A DNA stretch of 64,000 bases from Sphingobium nicotianae (lineage in GTDB: Bacteria > Pseudomonadota > Alphaproteobacteria > Sphingomonadales > Sphingomonadaceae): positions 143,557 to 207,556 of the forward strand of contig NZ_JAHGAW010000011.1 in the NCBI RefSeq assembly GCF_018603885.1, read 5' to 3'. Shown piece after piece: positions 1 to 8,744 of the stretch; positions within the stretch are counted from its first letter, which is position 1, and every line of letters starts with the position of its first letter. The notes under the pieces are model-generated. The model did not search any database and was not told the DNA's origin. It saw only the letters and a program-made list of their open reading frames with translations. Both the position numbers and the translations under genes were made by a program.

Positions 1-341
1 CGCGCCTCACGCTGGAAAGCGCGGCAAAGGCGGGCGATGCCCTGGCGGCGGCCGCCAACAATGCCAACGAGTTGGTCAACAGCGAGGGGAAGCCGCTGAT
101 CGGCGACCTGCGCGCGACGATCCGATCGGCCAAGACGACACTCGACAGCCTCGATACGACGCTGAAGGATGCCAAGCCCGGGGTCGAGAATTTCACGCAG
201 GACACCATGCCGCAGATCGGCCTGCTCGTGCGCGACCTGCGCCAGATGTCCCGCTCGATCCTCGCCATCACCGAGAAGATCGACCAGCAAGGAGCAGGCG
301 GTCTGATCGGCTCGCCTGCGCTCCCGGATTACAAGCCATGA
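1..341 (+). CDS. MCE/MlaD-family lipid transport protein, C-terminal fragment
   Basis: The reading frame is open from the first bases of the window and stops at 339-341, so only the last 112 or so residues are present. The visible part is an amphipathic, coiled-coil-like helix (alternating leucines with Asp/Lys/Ser) containing the DLRQMSRSILAITEKI segment, followed by a short proline-rich tail. That is how the C-terminus of MlaD/PqiB-type substrate-binding subunits of ABC phospholipid transporters looks. The stop overlaps the start of the next gene, a lipoprotein of the same transporter class, which supports the call. The MCE domain itself lies outside the window, so the family assignment rests on this tail and the neighbour. 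Confidence 0.7.
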   Translation, partial: RLTLESAAKAGDALAAAANNANELVNSEGKPLIGDLRATIRSAKTTLDSLDTTLKDAKPGVENFTQDTMPQIGLLVRDLRQMSRSILAITEKIDQQGAGGLIGSPALPDYKP

Positions 342-979
342 CAGGAAAGCATGCCATGCCGCGACCCGCTCCTCGCGCCTATCGCCGCCCGGCGGGGCTG
401 GCCCTGCTCGCCGGCGCGCTCATTCTGACGGGTGGCTGCGTGCGGTTCGGCGGCAAGGCGCCGGCGCGGCTGCTGGCGATCACGGCCGCCTCGCCGGCGC
501 CGGCAGGCGAGACGATTTCGGCCAGTGTCGACAAGGCGCTGTTCGTGAACCTGCCAACCACGCCCCGCGCCATCGCCCCGCTGCGTGTCGCGGTGCGCAA
601 CAACGACAACAGCTATGCCTATGTAAAGGACGCCGTCTGGGCGGACACCCCCGCGCGCCAGTTTCAGGCCGTGCTGGCCGAGACGATCCGCACCCGCGCG
701 GGCAGGCTGGTTCTCGATCCGGGCCAATATCTTGCGCGGCGCGGGCAAATGCTCGAAGGTAATCTGCTCGACTTCGGCATCGATGCGGCGGCGCATCGCG
801 CAGTCGTGACCTATGATGCCAGCCTCATGTCGATGGACGGCCAAAGCCTGAAGCGTCAGCGCTTCTCGGCCGCCGTGCCGGTGAACCAGATCGACGCGGA
901 CACGGTCGCGCCCGCGATCAGCGAGGCGGCCAACCAGGTCGCAACCGCCGTGGCGGACTGGGTGAAGGCGCAGAACTGA
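338..979 (+). CDS. ABC transport auxiliary lipoprotein (PqiC/MlaD-associated type)
   Basis: This 213-aa protein starts with a basic stretch, a hydrophobic segment and a lipobox (LTGGC), so it is predicted to be lipidated at that Cys and anchored in the outer or inner membrane facing the periplasm. The body has the alternating strand pattern of the ABC_trans_aux family: an N-terminal YxL-like stretch, then a YVKDAVWADTPARQFQ segment and a C-terminal helix. Such lipoproteins work with MCE-domain permease systems in phospholipid movement. The start at 338 gives a 4-base ATGA overlap with the upstream MlaD-like gene; a second ATG at 356 is equally possible. The two genes are clearly one operon. 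Confidence 0.75.
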   Translation: MTGKHAMPRPAPRAYRRPAGLALLAGALILTGGCVRFGGKAPARLLAITAASPAPAGETISASVDKALFVNLPTTPRAIAPLRVAVRNNDNSYAYVKDAVWADTPARQFQAVLAETIRTRAGRLVLDPGQYLARRGQMLEGNLLDFGIDAAAHRAVVTYDASLMSMDGQSLKRQRFSAAVPVNQIDADTVAPAISEAANQVATAVADWVKAQN

Positions 980-988
980 GCTGCTTCA

Positions 989-1012
989 GCCCCCTCCGTT
1001 CAAGGGAGGGGC
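989..1012. terminator. GC-rich hairpin between convergent genes
   Basis: A short inverted repeat (cccctcc / ggagggg with a loop of about six bases) sits between the stop of the lipoprotein gene and the end of pepN. It has no long T-run, so it is a plausible bidirectional terminator but not a strong intrinsic one. Confidence 0.4.
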
Positions 1013-1022
1013 CATGTACGGG

Positions 1023-3626
1023 TCAGGCCAGGCTCTTGGTCGCCTGCTCCAGCACGTCCTTCGACAGATTCGGCGTTGCCGCGATTCGCTCCAGCTCCGC
1101 CTTCATCATGGCGCCGCGCTCATCATCGAAGCGCCGCCAGCGGCCGAGCGGCGGCACCAGCCGCGCGGCGGTCTGCGGATTGAGCTTGTCGAGCGCGATG
1201 ATCGCGTCGGCCACCATCCTGTAGCCCTTGCCGTCCTTGCTATTGAAGCCCCATTGATTGGCCGCGAACGCCGCGTATAGCGCCCGTGCCCGGTTGGGAT
1301 TGGACAAAGTGAAATCGGGATGTTGCCCGAGCGCCTCGACCATCTCGACCACGTCGGGATGAAGCGACAGCGCCTGCGTCTGGAACCATTTGTCGACGAC
1401 CAGCGCATTGCCCGCGTAGCGATCGTAGAAGGCTGCCAGTGCCTGCGCCCGCTCGCCGCTCGCGCCGCTGGCCAGGATTGCGAGGGCTGCCTGCCGCTCC
1501 GTCATATTGTCGGCGCGGTCGAACTGGTCGAAGGCCAGCGCCGGCCCGTCCTCCGCGTCCGACGCCACGATATAATTGAGCGCCACGCCACGCAGCTTGC
1601 GTGCCGCTCGCGCGTCCGCCGACAGGGAGAAGCCGTTGCGCGCGCACTCGGCGTGGATGGCGCGCCACTCCTTCTGCAGCGCCACGCCTATCTCGCGCTG
1701 CAACGCGTCACGCGCGGCGTGGATGGCGTCAGGATCGACCACCTGCATCTGGTCGCCCAGATAGGCCTCGCTCGGCAGGCGGACCGCCTCCGCGACGAAG
1801 GACCGATCGAGCGCGGCATCGGCGATCGTGCCGCGGATCGAGTCGATGACGGCCGCGCTGTCGAGCGGACCGCCGGCAATGGAGCCGAGCAGTGCATGGA
1901 TCATGAGCTGCTGCATCGCCTCGTAGCGGCTGAACGGATCATCGTCATGCGCGGCGAGGAAGGCCAGATCCTGCGCGCTCTGCTCGGCCTCGATGATCAC
2001 CGGGGCGGCAAACCCGCGATTGATCGAGAGCACCGGCGCCTGCGCAAAGCCCTCGCGGCGCGTTTCCATCTGCGCTTCGGTCAGCAGCAGAACCTCCTCG
2101 CCATCATGCTTCTCGCCCGTCGCCGGATCGAACAGGGCGAACTTGACCGGGATCGCCATGGGTTGCTTGACGTCCTGACCGGGCGTGGCCGGGATTGTCT
2201 GGCGCATCGCGAGCGTCAGCGCGCCGCTCTCCGGATCATAGCTCGGCCGTACGGTAACGCGCGGCGTACCGGCCTGACTGTACCACAGGCGAAACTGGGA
2301 GAGATCGATGTCGCCACCATCCTCCATCGCCTTGACGAAATCCTCGCAGGTCACGGCCTGCCCGTCATGCCGCGCGAAATAAAGGTCCGTCCCCTTGCGG
2401 AAGCGCTCCGGCCCCAGCAGCAGCGCCATCATGCGGATCACCTCGGCGCCTTTGTTATAGACGGTCGCGGTGTAGAAGTTGCTGATCTCCATGTAGGATT
2501 CGGGCCGGATCGGGTGTGCCAGCGGCCCGGCATCCTCCTGGAACTGCGCGGCGCGCAGCACGCGCACATCCTCGATCCGCTTGACGGCGGGACTGCCCAT
2601 ATCGGCCGAAAAGCTCTGATCGCGATAGACGGTGAAGCCTTCCTTCAGCGAGAGCTGGAACCAGTCGCGGCAGGTGACGCGGTCGCCCGACCAGTTGTGG
2701 AAATATTCATGGGCAACGACGCTCTCGATCGCGTCATAGTCCGGGTCCGTCGCCGTCTCGGGATCGGCCAGCACGTAGCGTGAGTTGAAGATGTTGAGAC
2801 CTTTGTTCTCCATCGCGCCGAAGTTGAAATCGGCCACCGCCACGATGTTGAACACGTCGAGATCATATTCGCGGCCATAGGTCCGCTCGTCCCAGGCCAT
2901 GCTGTCCTTGAGCGCCTTCATGGCATGGCCGGTGCGCGGCAGGTCGTTCTCCGCCACCCAGATGCCGAGCTTGACCTCCCGGCCGCTCATCGTCGTGAAG
3001 CTGTCGGCATTGCAGGCGAGATTGCCCGCCACCATCGCGAACAGATAGCTCGGCTTGGGGAAGGGATCGACCCAGCGCGCCCGGTGGCGGCCATCGGCCA
3101 GATCGCCCTGCTCGATCGGGTCGCCATTGGCGAGCAGCACCGGATAGGCCGCCTTGTCGGCGCGCATCGTCACGTCATAGCGCGAGAGCACGTCCGGCCG
3201 ATCCGGGAAGAAGGTGATGCGGCGGAAACCCTCCGGCTCGCATTGGGTGCAGAGCAGCCCGCCCGAGGCATAAAGGCCCATGAGCTGGGTGTTGCTGGCC
3301 GGGACGATCTCGACCTCGGTCTCCACGACATGATCGTCGCCGGGCAGCGCAATGATCAGCACGCCATCGTCCATCCGCCAGTCGCCAGCGCTCAGCGCCT
3401 TGCCGTCGACACTGACCGCGCGCGGGGTAAGGCCATCGCCGTCGAGCCGCAGCGGCCGGTCATGCGATCCGGCGCGAGTGACGGTCAGCCGCGCCTTCAC
3501 CAGCGTCGCGGCGGGATCGAGATCGAACTCGAGCGCGATCTGCGGCACTTGCCAGAGCGGCGCCTTGTAATCTTCGCGGCGAATGACGGGCGGAGCGGCG
3601 GAAGCCTGAGTGGTCTGGGTGTCCAT
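1023..3626 (-). CDS. pepN: Aminopeptidase N (M1 zinc metallopeptidase)
   Basis: This 867-aa protein is the usual length for bacterial PepN. It shows the M1 exopeptidase motif GAMEN at residues 270-274 and the zinc site HEYFH at 306-310, with the third ligand Glu329 in SLKEG. The order is an N-terminal beta-saddle domain, the thermolysin-like catalytic domain and a long helical C-terminal domain. No signal peptide is seen, so it is a cytosolic enzyme that removes N-terminal residues from peptides, mainly in peptide turnover. It reads convergently to the lipid-transport operon. It appears intact, and ATG at 3626 gives the expected N-terminus. Confidence 0.96.
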   Translation of the reverse strand: MDTQTTQASAAPPVIRREDYKAPLWQVPQIALEFDLDPAATLVKARLTVTRAGSHDRPLRLDGDGLTPRAVSVDGKALSAGDWRMDDGVLIIALPGDDHVVETEVEIVPASNTQLMGLYASGGLLCTQCEPEGFRRITFFPDRPDVLSRYDVTMRADKAAYPVLLANGDPIEQGDLADGRHRARWVDPFPKPSYLFAMVAGNLACNADSFTTMSGREVKLGIWVAENDLPRTGHAMKALKDSMAWDERTYGREYDLDVFNIVAVADFNFGAMENKGLNIFNSRYVLADPETATDPDYDAIESVVAHEYFHNWSGDRVTCRDWFQLSLKEGFTVYRDQSFSADMGSPAVKRIEDVRVLRAAQFQEDAGPLAHPIRPESYMEISNFYTATVYNKGAEVIRMMALLLGPERFRKGTDLYFARHDGQAVTCEDFVKAMEDGGDIDLSQFRLWYSQAGTPRVTVRPSYDPESGALTLAMRQTIPATPGQDVKQPMAIPVKFALFDPATGEKHDGEEVLLLTEAQMETRREGFAQAPVLSINRGFAAPVIIEAEQSAQDLAFLAAHDDDPFSRYEAMQQLMIHALLGSIAGGPLDSAAVIDSIRGTIADAALDRSFVAEAVRLPSEAYLGDQMQVVDPDAIHAARDALQREIGVALQKEWRAIHAECARNGFSLSADARAARKLRGVALNYIVASDAEDGPALAFDQFDRADNMTERQAALAILASGASGERAQALAAFYDRYAGNALVVDKWFQTQALSLHPDVVEMVEALGQHPDFTLSNPNRARALYAAFAANQWGFNSKDGKGYRMVADAIIALDKLNPQTAARLVPPLGRWRRFDDERGAMMKAELERIAATPNLSKDVLEQATKSLA

Positions 3627-3967
3627 GGCGCCGTCCTAACCGCCCGCGCCGGGCGCGACAATCGGCCTTGGCTGACAGAAGCGCCCTTTCGCTGCGATTC
3701 GCCTCAGGTGCAGGCCGTGTCGGCGGTCTGCGCTTCGAACCAGCCATCGATCATGCCGGCCAAGCGCTTGAGGGCCGAGAGCACAGAGGGATAGGCGTTG
3801 ATGGGCGGGCAGCGGCCTGCAATAGGCGGGGATGCTCTGCGCAAGCGCGGCGAAGGCCGTGTTGGTCAGTCGGACCCGACCAGATTGGCGCTGAAGATCT
3901 GTATTCACGGACGATCCAGCATTTGGCCGTCGGAAAAATGCCGCATCGGAGTTAACGGAGGGTCACC
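3627..3967. other. Intergenic stretch with a possible gene remnant
   Basis: These 341 bases separate pepN from the divergent SDR gene. The right end carries a ribosome-binding site (ggaggg) for the SDR gene. On the minus strand, about 3704-3802 can be read as a short peptide (INAYPSVLSALKRLAG, then MIDGWFEAQ) ending in TGA at 3704-3706. It resembles the last helices of a glutathione S-transferase, but the reading frame breaks upstream. I see no intact gene here. Confidence 0.3.
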
Positions 3968-4807
3968 ATGCCTCATCTCCTGATCTTCGGTCTCGGCTAC
4001 ACGGCGGCGCGCCTCGCCCGGCGCCTCGCGCACGATGGCTGGCAGATCGAGGCAACCGGCGCCGCCGGCACGATCCGCTTCGACGACGACGCTGCGGTGG
4101 CCGCAGCGTTGCGCCGCGCGACCCACATCCTGTCGTCCGTGCCGCCCGTCGACGCGCGCGATCCCGTGCTCGACCGGTATGGCGATGCGATCCGGGCCAC
4201 GCCTGCCGGCTGGATCGGTTATCTCTCCGCGACCGGCGTCTATGGCGACACGGGCGGTGCCTGGGTCGACGAGGCTTCGCCGGTCGGCCATGGGCGCCGC
4301 AATGCACGGACCACCGCCGATCTGGCCTGGCAGGCGCTCGGCCGCCCCGTCCATCTCTTCCGCCCGCCGGGAATCTATGGACCGGGCCGCAGCGCGCTCG
4401 ACCGGATTGCCGACGGCCGGGCGCGGCGCATCGACCTGCCCGGCCAGATCTTCAGCCGCATCCATGTCGACGACATCGTCTCGGGCGTGATCGCGGGCAT
4501 GGCCGGGCCGGCGGGCCTGTACAATCTCGCCGACGATCATCCCTGCCCACAGAATGACGTGATCGCCCATGCCGCCGCCCTGCTCGGCATCCCGCCGCCG
4601 CCCCTGCAAAGCCTGGACGCGGCGCAGCTCTCGCCCGCCGCCGCCGCTTTCTACGCCGAGAATCGCCGGATCGCCAATGGCAGGGCGAAGCGCCTGCTCG
4701 GCTGGGCGCCGCTTTATCGCGACTACCGCGCCGGGCTAGCCGCGTGCCTGGCGGAGACGCGCATGCAAGGCAATGACCATGCCGCCGAGCGCCAGGGCCA
4801 CGCCTGA
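3968..4807 (+). CDS. SDR-family NAD(P)-dependent epimerase/dehydratase-like protein (YeeZ type)
   Basis: This 279-aa protein opens with a Rossmann nucleotide-binding motif, LLIFGLGYTAARLARRL, and carries LSATGVYGDTGG around residues 87-98, where the Tyr corresponds to the catalytic residue of extended/atypical SDRs. A later segment (RPPGIYGPGRSALD) is typical of nucleotide-sugar epimerase relatives. YeeZ-like proteins are short members lacking a full substrate domain, and their substrate is unknown. ATG at 3968 is preceded by ggaggg. The 3' end overlaps the tail of the convergent transporter gene by about 70 bases. Confidence 0.8.
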   Translation: MPHLLIFGLGYTAARLARRLAHDGWQIEATGAAGTIRFDDDAAVAAALRRATHILSSVPPVDARDPVLDRYGDAIRATPAGWIGYLSATGVYGDTGGAWVDEASPVGHGRRNARTTADLAWQALGRPVHLFRPPGIYGPGRSALDRIADGRARRIDLPGQIFSRIHVDDIVSGVIAGMAGPAGLYNLADDHPCPQNDVIAHAAALLGIPPPPLQSLDAAQLSPAAAAFYAENRRIANGRAKRLLGWAPLYRDYRAGLAACLAETRMQGNDHAAERQGHA

Positions 4808-5665
4808 CGCGGCGAGCGGCGTCCAGCGATATTGCTCGAACGCGGTCGAGAGCGCCATTGCGAGGATCGGGATCAGCACGCTCGTATAGGCGGCCGGCCC
4901 GGCACCGATCTGCTGGATCAGCCGGAAATAGAGCGGGAAGGTGACGACCGATCCGGCAATGGCGAGATAGAGAATGCCCAGGCCATAGCCCGGCCGTGGA
5001 TCGAAGGGCGGCGGCCCGGTCGTGATCCAGGCATAAGCGGCGTCTGCCCCGGCGCCGATCGCCATCGACCAGACCAGCAGGCTCGCCGTCGGGATACGCC
5101 GCGCGATCGGCGCGACCTGCATGACATTCGCGGCCGAGGCGAACAGCACGGCGAGGACACACAGCCCCATGCCCAGCAGCACTTCGCCCGGCGCGGCCGT
5201 GACGCTCGCGCGATATTCATTGAGGAAGAGCAGGCCGATGCCCGCCACCGCAACCGCCGAACCGACCAGGAAGCCGCCGCTCACCTTCTCGCCGAAGAGG
5301 AGCCGCGAGGCGAGGCTGTTGGGGATCAGCAGCAGCGCATAGACCAGGGCGCACAGGCCCGAGGTCAGATGTGCCTCGGCCCGATAGAGCAGGTTGAAAT
5401 TGAGCACGAACTGGCAGAGGCCAAGCACGCCGCAGAACAGGATCTCCCGCCGTCCCAGTCGCAGCGCCACGCCGCTCATCTTCGCCAGCACCGCCATGCC
5501 GAGCGCAGCGACCGCGAAGCGATAGCAGACCGACCAGCTCGGCGGCACCACGCCCAGCTGATCGCGGATGACGATCCATGTCGAGGACCAGATCAGGGTG
5601 ACGATCAGGAACGGCAGGATGATCCCGCCGGTCAGCCGCTGGCCCGTCCCAGCGCTACGGTTCAC
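4736..5665 (-). CDS. DMT-family (EamA) inner-membrane transporter
   Basis: This 309-aa, strongly hydrophobic protein has about ten predicted membrane helices in two similar halves, the layout of EamA/RhaT drug/metabolite exporters. The first helix contains LIWSSTWIVIRDQLG, a typical EamA opening. The start is GTG at 5663-5665 and overlaps the threonine aldolase stop as GTGA, so the two genes are translationally coupled. The pairing with an amino-acid-metabolising enzyme fits export of an amino acid or metabolite, but the substrate cannot be read from sequence. The gene ends inside the convergent SDR gene. Confidence 0.85.
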   Translation of the reverse strand: MNRSAGTGQRLTGGIILPFLIVTLIWSSTWIVIRDQLGVVPPSWSVCYRFAVAALGMAVLAKMSGVALRLGRREILFCGVLGLCQFVLNFNLLYRAEAHLTSGLCALVYALLLIPNSLASRLLFGEKVSGGFLVGSAVAVAGIGLLFLNEYRASVTAAPGEVLLGMGLCVLAVLFASAANVMQVAPIARRIPTASLLVWSMAIGAGADAAYAWITTGPPPFDPRPGYGLGILYLAIAGSVVTFPLYFRLIQQIGAGPAAYTSVLIPILAMALSTAFEQYRWTPLAASGVALALGGMVIALHARLRQARG

Positions 5666-6663
5666 AGGGCGGCGATGGCGGCGGCGAAGGGCGCCACATC
5701 CGCCTCGCTCTGGTGCCAGCTCGCCACCAGCCGCGCCGCGCCCGGCCCGGCCGGGTGAAAGCCGAAACCCTGAGCGCGCAGCCGCGCCGCCTCTTCGTCC
5801 GAGAAGCGCACGAACAGCATATTGGCATCGACCGGGTGGATCAGGCGATCCCCCGCCGCCTGCGCCAGCACGGCCCCGGCCGCATTGGCGGCGCGGGCAT
5901 TGGCGAGCCAGAGGTCGCCCTCCAGCATCGCGTGAAGCTGCGCCGCCATATAACGCCCCTTGGAGAGGAGATGCCCGGCGCGCTTGCGACGGCGCCGGGC
6001 CTCGTCCGCCTTGGCCGGATCGAACAGGATCAGCGCCTCGGCATTCATCGCGCCGTTCTTGGTGAAGCCGAAGCTCAGCGCATCGACACCTGCTCGCCAG
6101 GTCAGGTCGGCCGGCCGTGCATTGAGGCGCACCAGCGCATTGGCGAAGCGGGCGCCGTCCATATGCAGCTTGAGCCCCTGATCGCGGCAGAAGGCCCCGA
6201 TCGCGGCGACCTCGTCGGCGCGATAGACACGGCCATATTCAGTCACGTTGGTCAGCGAGACGGCGAACGGCCGGGTGTGATGCACGCCCTTGCCGAGCTT
6301 CGCGATCCGCGCGCGCAGAATGTCGACATCGAGCTTCGCGCCGTTCCCCGGACAGGTCAGCAGCCGGGCTCCGCCGGTCGCATGTTCGATCGCGCCGCAC
6401 TCGTCGAGCACGATATGCGCCTCTTCGTGGCAGAGGATCCCGCCATAAGGCGGGCAGAGCAGTGACAAAGCGAGCGCGTTGGCCGAGGTGCCCGTCGACG
6501 ACCAGACGACCGTCACTTCATGCTCGAACAGCGCCGAGAAGCGCGCGTCCAGCGACTGGCTCAGCGCGTCGCCATCATAGGCATGATCGACCGCGTCGGC
6601 GGCGGCCAGCGCCTGCCAGATGGCGGGGTGCACCGGCGCAGTATTGTCCGAGAAAAAGTCCAT
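5662..6663 (-). CDS. ltaE: Low-specificity threonine aldolase (PLP enzyme)
   Basis: The protein is a fold-type I PLP enzyme of about 333 aa from the preferred ATG at 6661-6663 (MDFFSDNTAPVHP). A longer frame reaches 6723 but adds residues unlike the family. The segment SFGFTKNGAMNAEAL holds the Schiff-base lysine, and LKLHMDGARFANA holds the Asp that contacts the pyridine nitrogen. It cleaves L-threonine or L-allo-threonine to glycine and acetaldehyde in the cytosol. It is the first gene of a two-gene unit with the downstream DMT transporter. Confidence 0.88.
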   Translation of the reverse strand: MDFFSDNTAPVHPAIWQALAAADAVDHAYDGDALSQSLDARFSALFEHEVTVVWSSTGTSANALALSLLCPPYGGILCHEEAHIVLDECGAIEHATGGARLLTCPGNGAKLDVDILRARIAKLGKGVHHTRPFAVSLTNVTEYGRVYRADEVAAIGAFCRDQGLKLHMDGARFANALVRLNARPADLTWRAGVDALSFGFTKNGAMNAEALILFDPAKADEARRRRKRAGHLLSKGRYMAAQLHAMLEGDLWLANARAANAAGAVLAQAAGDRLIHPVDANMLFVRFSDEEAARLRAQGFGFHPAGPGAARLVASWHQSEADVAPFAAAIAAL

Positions 6664-6863
6664 GTCGCTCGCATGGCGAGCTTGGCCGGGCGCGTCAATC
6701 CGCCGATCTTCCCTAAAGAACATCGTTAACCAACCCTAAACATCTGGCAGGTATCCCGGCCCGTGCATCGGAACCGGATGCAGGAGCCGTCGGGTTGCAA
6801 CCATCGGCAACGACGGTCTCGCACACCCTGTGCGGGACTGCATCCGCGGTCGGGGAGACGAAG

Positions 6864-8627
6864 ATGAGCATCCAGACGGCATCTGCAATCGTTCAACGCC
6901 TCGGCCCGTGCAGGATCGCGCTGGACCGCAGCCTTTTCGCGGATTTCGCGAACGAACTGGCCCTGCTCGGCTGCGATCCGATCGACCTGCCGCGGCCGGG
7001 CGCCAAACGCCGACCCGGCAAGACCATCGGCTTCCTCGACTGGCCCGGCGCCGAGATCGGCAAGCCCTTCGCCCAGGCCCTGCGTGCCTATGCCGGCATG
7101 GACGCGCTCGTCCTCCAGTCAGCCGGCCAGCAGCGCCACGCGCTCGAGCAGGCGCTGTTCGATGCCGGCTGGCAGCGGCACCCCGCAGGCATGATGCTGC
7201 ATGAATTCGGCGGCTGGTCGGCCTATTTCCTGCCCGGTCTCACTTATTATTCCCGCGCAGTGCAGGGCCGCCCCGGGGCGCTGCGCAGCAGCGGCGGCGA
7301 GGCCGACGCGCTGATCGCCCGCTATGCCATGGCCGCCACTCATGCCCGCCCCGGCGATCATCTGCTCGTCGATAGTGCCGGATCCGCTGATGGCGCCTCT
7401 ATCCTCGCCGCCCTCTCTCGCGCGGGATCGGTCAGCCGGACCGGAGAGGATCGCGCTGGGATCAAGCCCGATCTTGCCTCCGTTGCCGACAACAGCGTCG
7501 ACATGATCGTCGCCATCGAGCCCATCATTCCCGGCGACTGGACGCGGCGACTCGCCGACTATGCGCGCATCCTCAAATGCGATGGCCGCATCATCCTGGG
7601 CTGGCGCCGCAGCGACGGAAGCAATGCCCGGCCGGGCGACTGGGCGACGCTGGTCGAGGCGGCCTCCGCATATTTCCTGCCCGAGTCGCGCCAGCTTCTT
7701 GGTCCGACCAGCGCCGATCTCGGTGGCCCGCAAGTAATTCAGTCGGCTCCCTTCGATCAGGATGTGGACCTCGACTGGATGATCCTCATCGCGTCGGCCA
7801 ACCCGCTCGCGGGCGAAGGGCGTGGCGCGGACTATGACCACCCCGCCTTCCCCAAGACCGATGGTCCCTGGCCGGCGCTGGTCGATTTCGGCGCGGCCTA
7901 TGATAATCCCTACCTCTATCGCGCCATGGTGCAGATGGGCGAGCGGCTGAGCCATGACGTCACGCTGGCGCGCCTCGCCGAATGCGTGATCGAGGATGCA
8001 CGGCCGGATTCGGCTGATCGCGGCGCGGCGCTGGCCGTGCTGGGCTATCGCGTCCTGGAGATGCGCCTGCCCGATCTCGCCGCGCCGGTTCTGCCGGTCA
8101 TCGCCGCTTATGCGCAGCAGCCGCTCGACGATGCGCCACCACATGTGCGCCGCTGGGCGATCTCGCTCGCCTTCCTTGCCGGGCGCCTGGCGGAGCTGAC
8201 TGGCGACCGCGCCGCCGCGCGGGACTGGTATCACCGGGCCGCGCTGGCGCAGTGGGAAGATTTCTCGCCGCTCCTCGCGACCAAGGCGATCGCCGCTTCA
8301 TTTTACGAAGCACGCCTCTCCCTCGCCGATGGGGACGCGGCGGCAGCGCGCGCCTGCTTCCAGCGGGGCCTCGATACGGCGCTGAGCGCGGCGGCTTTTC
8401 CGCACGCGCAGCAGATCGGCCCGGCCGAGCATCCGCTCTCCTTCTACATGACCGAACTCGCCGAGGTCATCGACATGGGGTCGCAATGCGCCAATGCGCT
8501 CACCCACTTCCATCTGTGGGCGCGCGATCCGGGCCTGTTCTGGCGCCAGGTCGATGTCCGGCGCTTCGGCCTCGCCTCCTGGGCGCGCGATCTGGAGCGC
8601 GAGAATGACCGCCTGCGCGCAGCGTGA
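6864..8627 (+). CDS. 587-aa protein with degenerate methyltransferase core and helical-repeat tail
   Basis: I chose ATG at 6864 (MSIQTASAIVQRL), preceded by ggggag; an upstream ATG at 6795 gives an atypical extension. A central part (about residues 165-260) has the strand/helix order of a class I SAM methyltransferase, including VDMIVAIEPIIPGDW and YARILKCDGRIILGWR. However, the motif I loop reads VDSAGSADG, without the usual GxGxG. The last 200 residues are helical with TPR-like repetition (RAARDWYHRAALAQW) and end in a basic/acidic helix. There is no signal peptide. It lies just before a multi-domain methyltransferase and kdsD-kdsA on the same strand, suggesting a role in surface-glycan modification. 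Catalytic activity is uncertain. Confidence 0.55.
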   Translation: MSIQTASAIVQRLGPCRIALDRSLFADFANELALLGCDPIDLPRPGAKRRPGKTIGFLDWPGAEIGKPFAQALRAYAGMDALVLQSAGQQRHALEQALFDAGWQRHPAGMMLHEFGGWSAYFLPGLTYYSRAVQGRPGALRSSGGEADALIARYAMAATHARPGDHLLVDSAGSADGASILAALSRAGSVSRTGEDRAGIKPDLASVADNSVDMIVAIEPIIPGDWTRRLADYARILKCDGRIILGWRRSDGSNARPGDWATLVEAASAYFLPESRQLLGPTSADLGGPQVIQSAPFDQDVDLDWMILIASANPLAGEGRGADYDHPAFPKTDGPWPALVDFGAAYDNPYLYRAMVQMGERLSHDVTLARLAECVIEDARPDSADRGAALAVLGYRVLEMRLPDLAAPVLPVIAAYAQQPLDDAPPHVRRWAISLAFLAGRLAELTGDRAAARDWYHRAALAQWEDFSPLLATKAIAASFYEARLSLADGDAAAARACFQRGLDTALSAAAFPHAQQIGPAEHPLSFYMTELAEVIDMGSQCANALTHFHLWARDPGLFWRQVDVRRFGLASWARDLERENDRLRAA

Positions 8628-8744
8628 GGCGCCCCTTTCAGCGCACGTCATTAACCAAGCGATAACCATGTCCCGCTACGCCCTCTTCAGTTTCGGGATC
8701 GCGCGCCATCGGCCCATCACCGGCTGCGTTTGAGGAGACACACG

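Noticed and set aside
1320..2783. Long plus-strand frame inside pepN
   Set aside because: It is a shadow of the pepN coding strand in GC-rich DNA, with no domain features.
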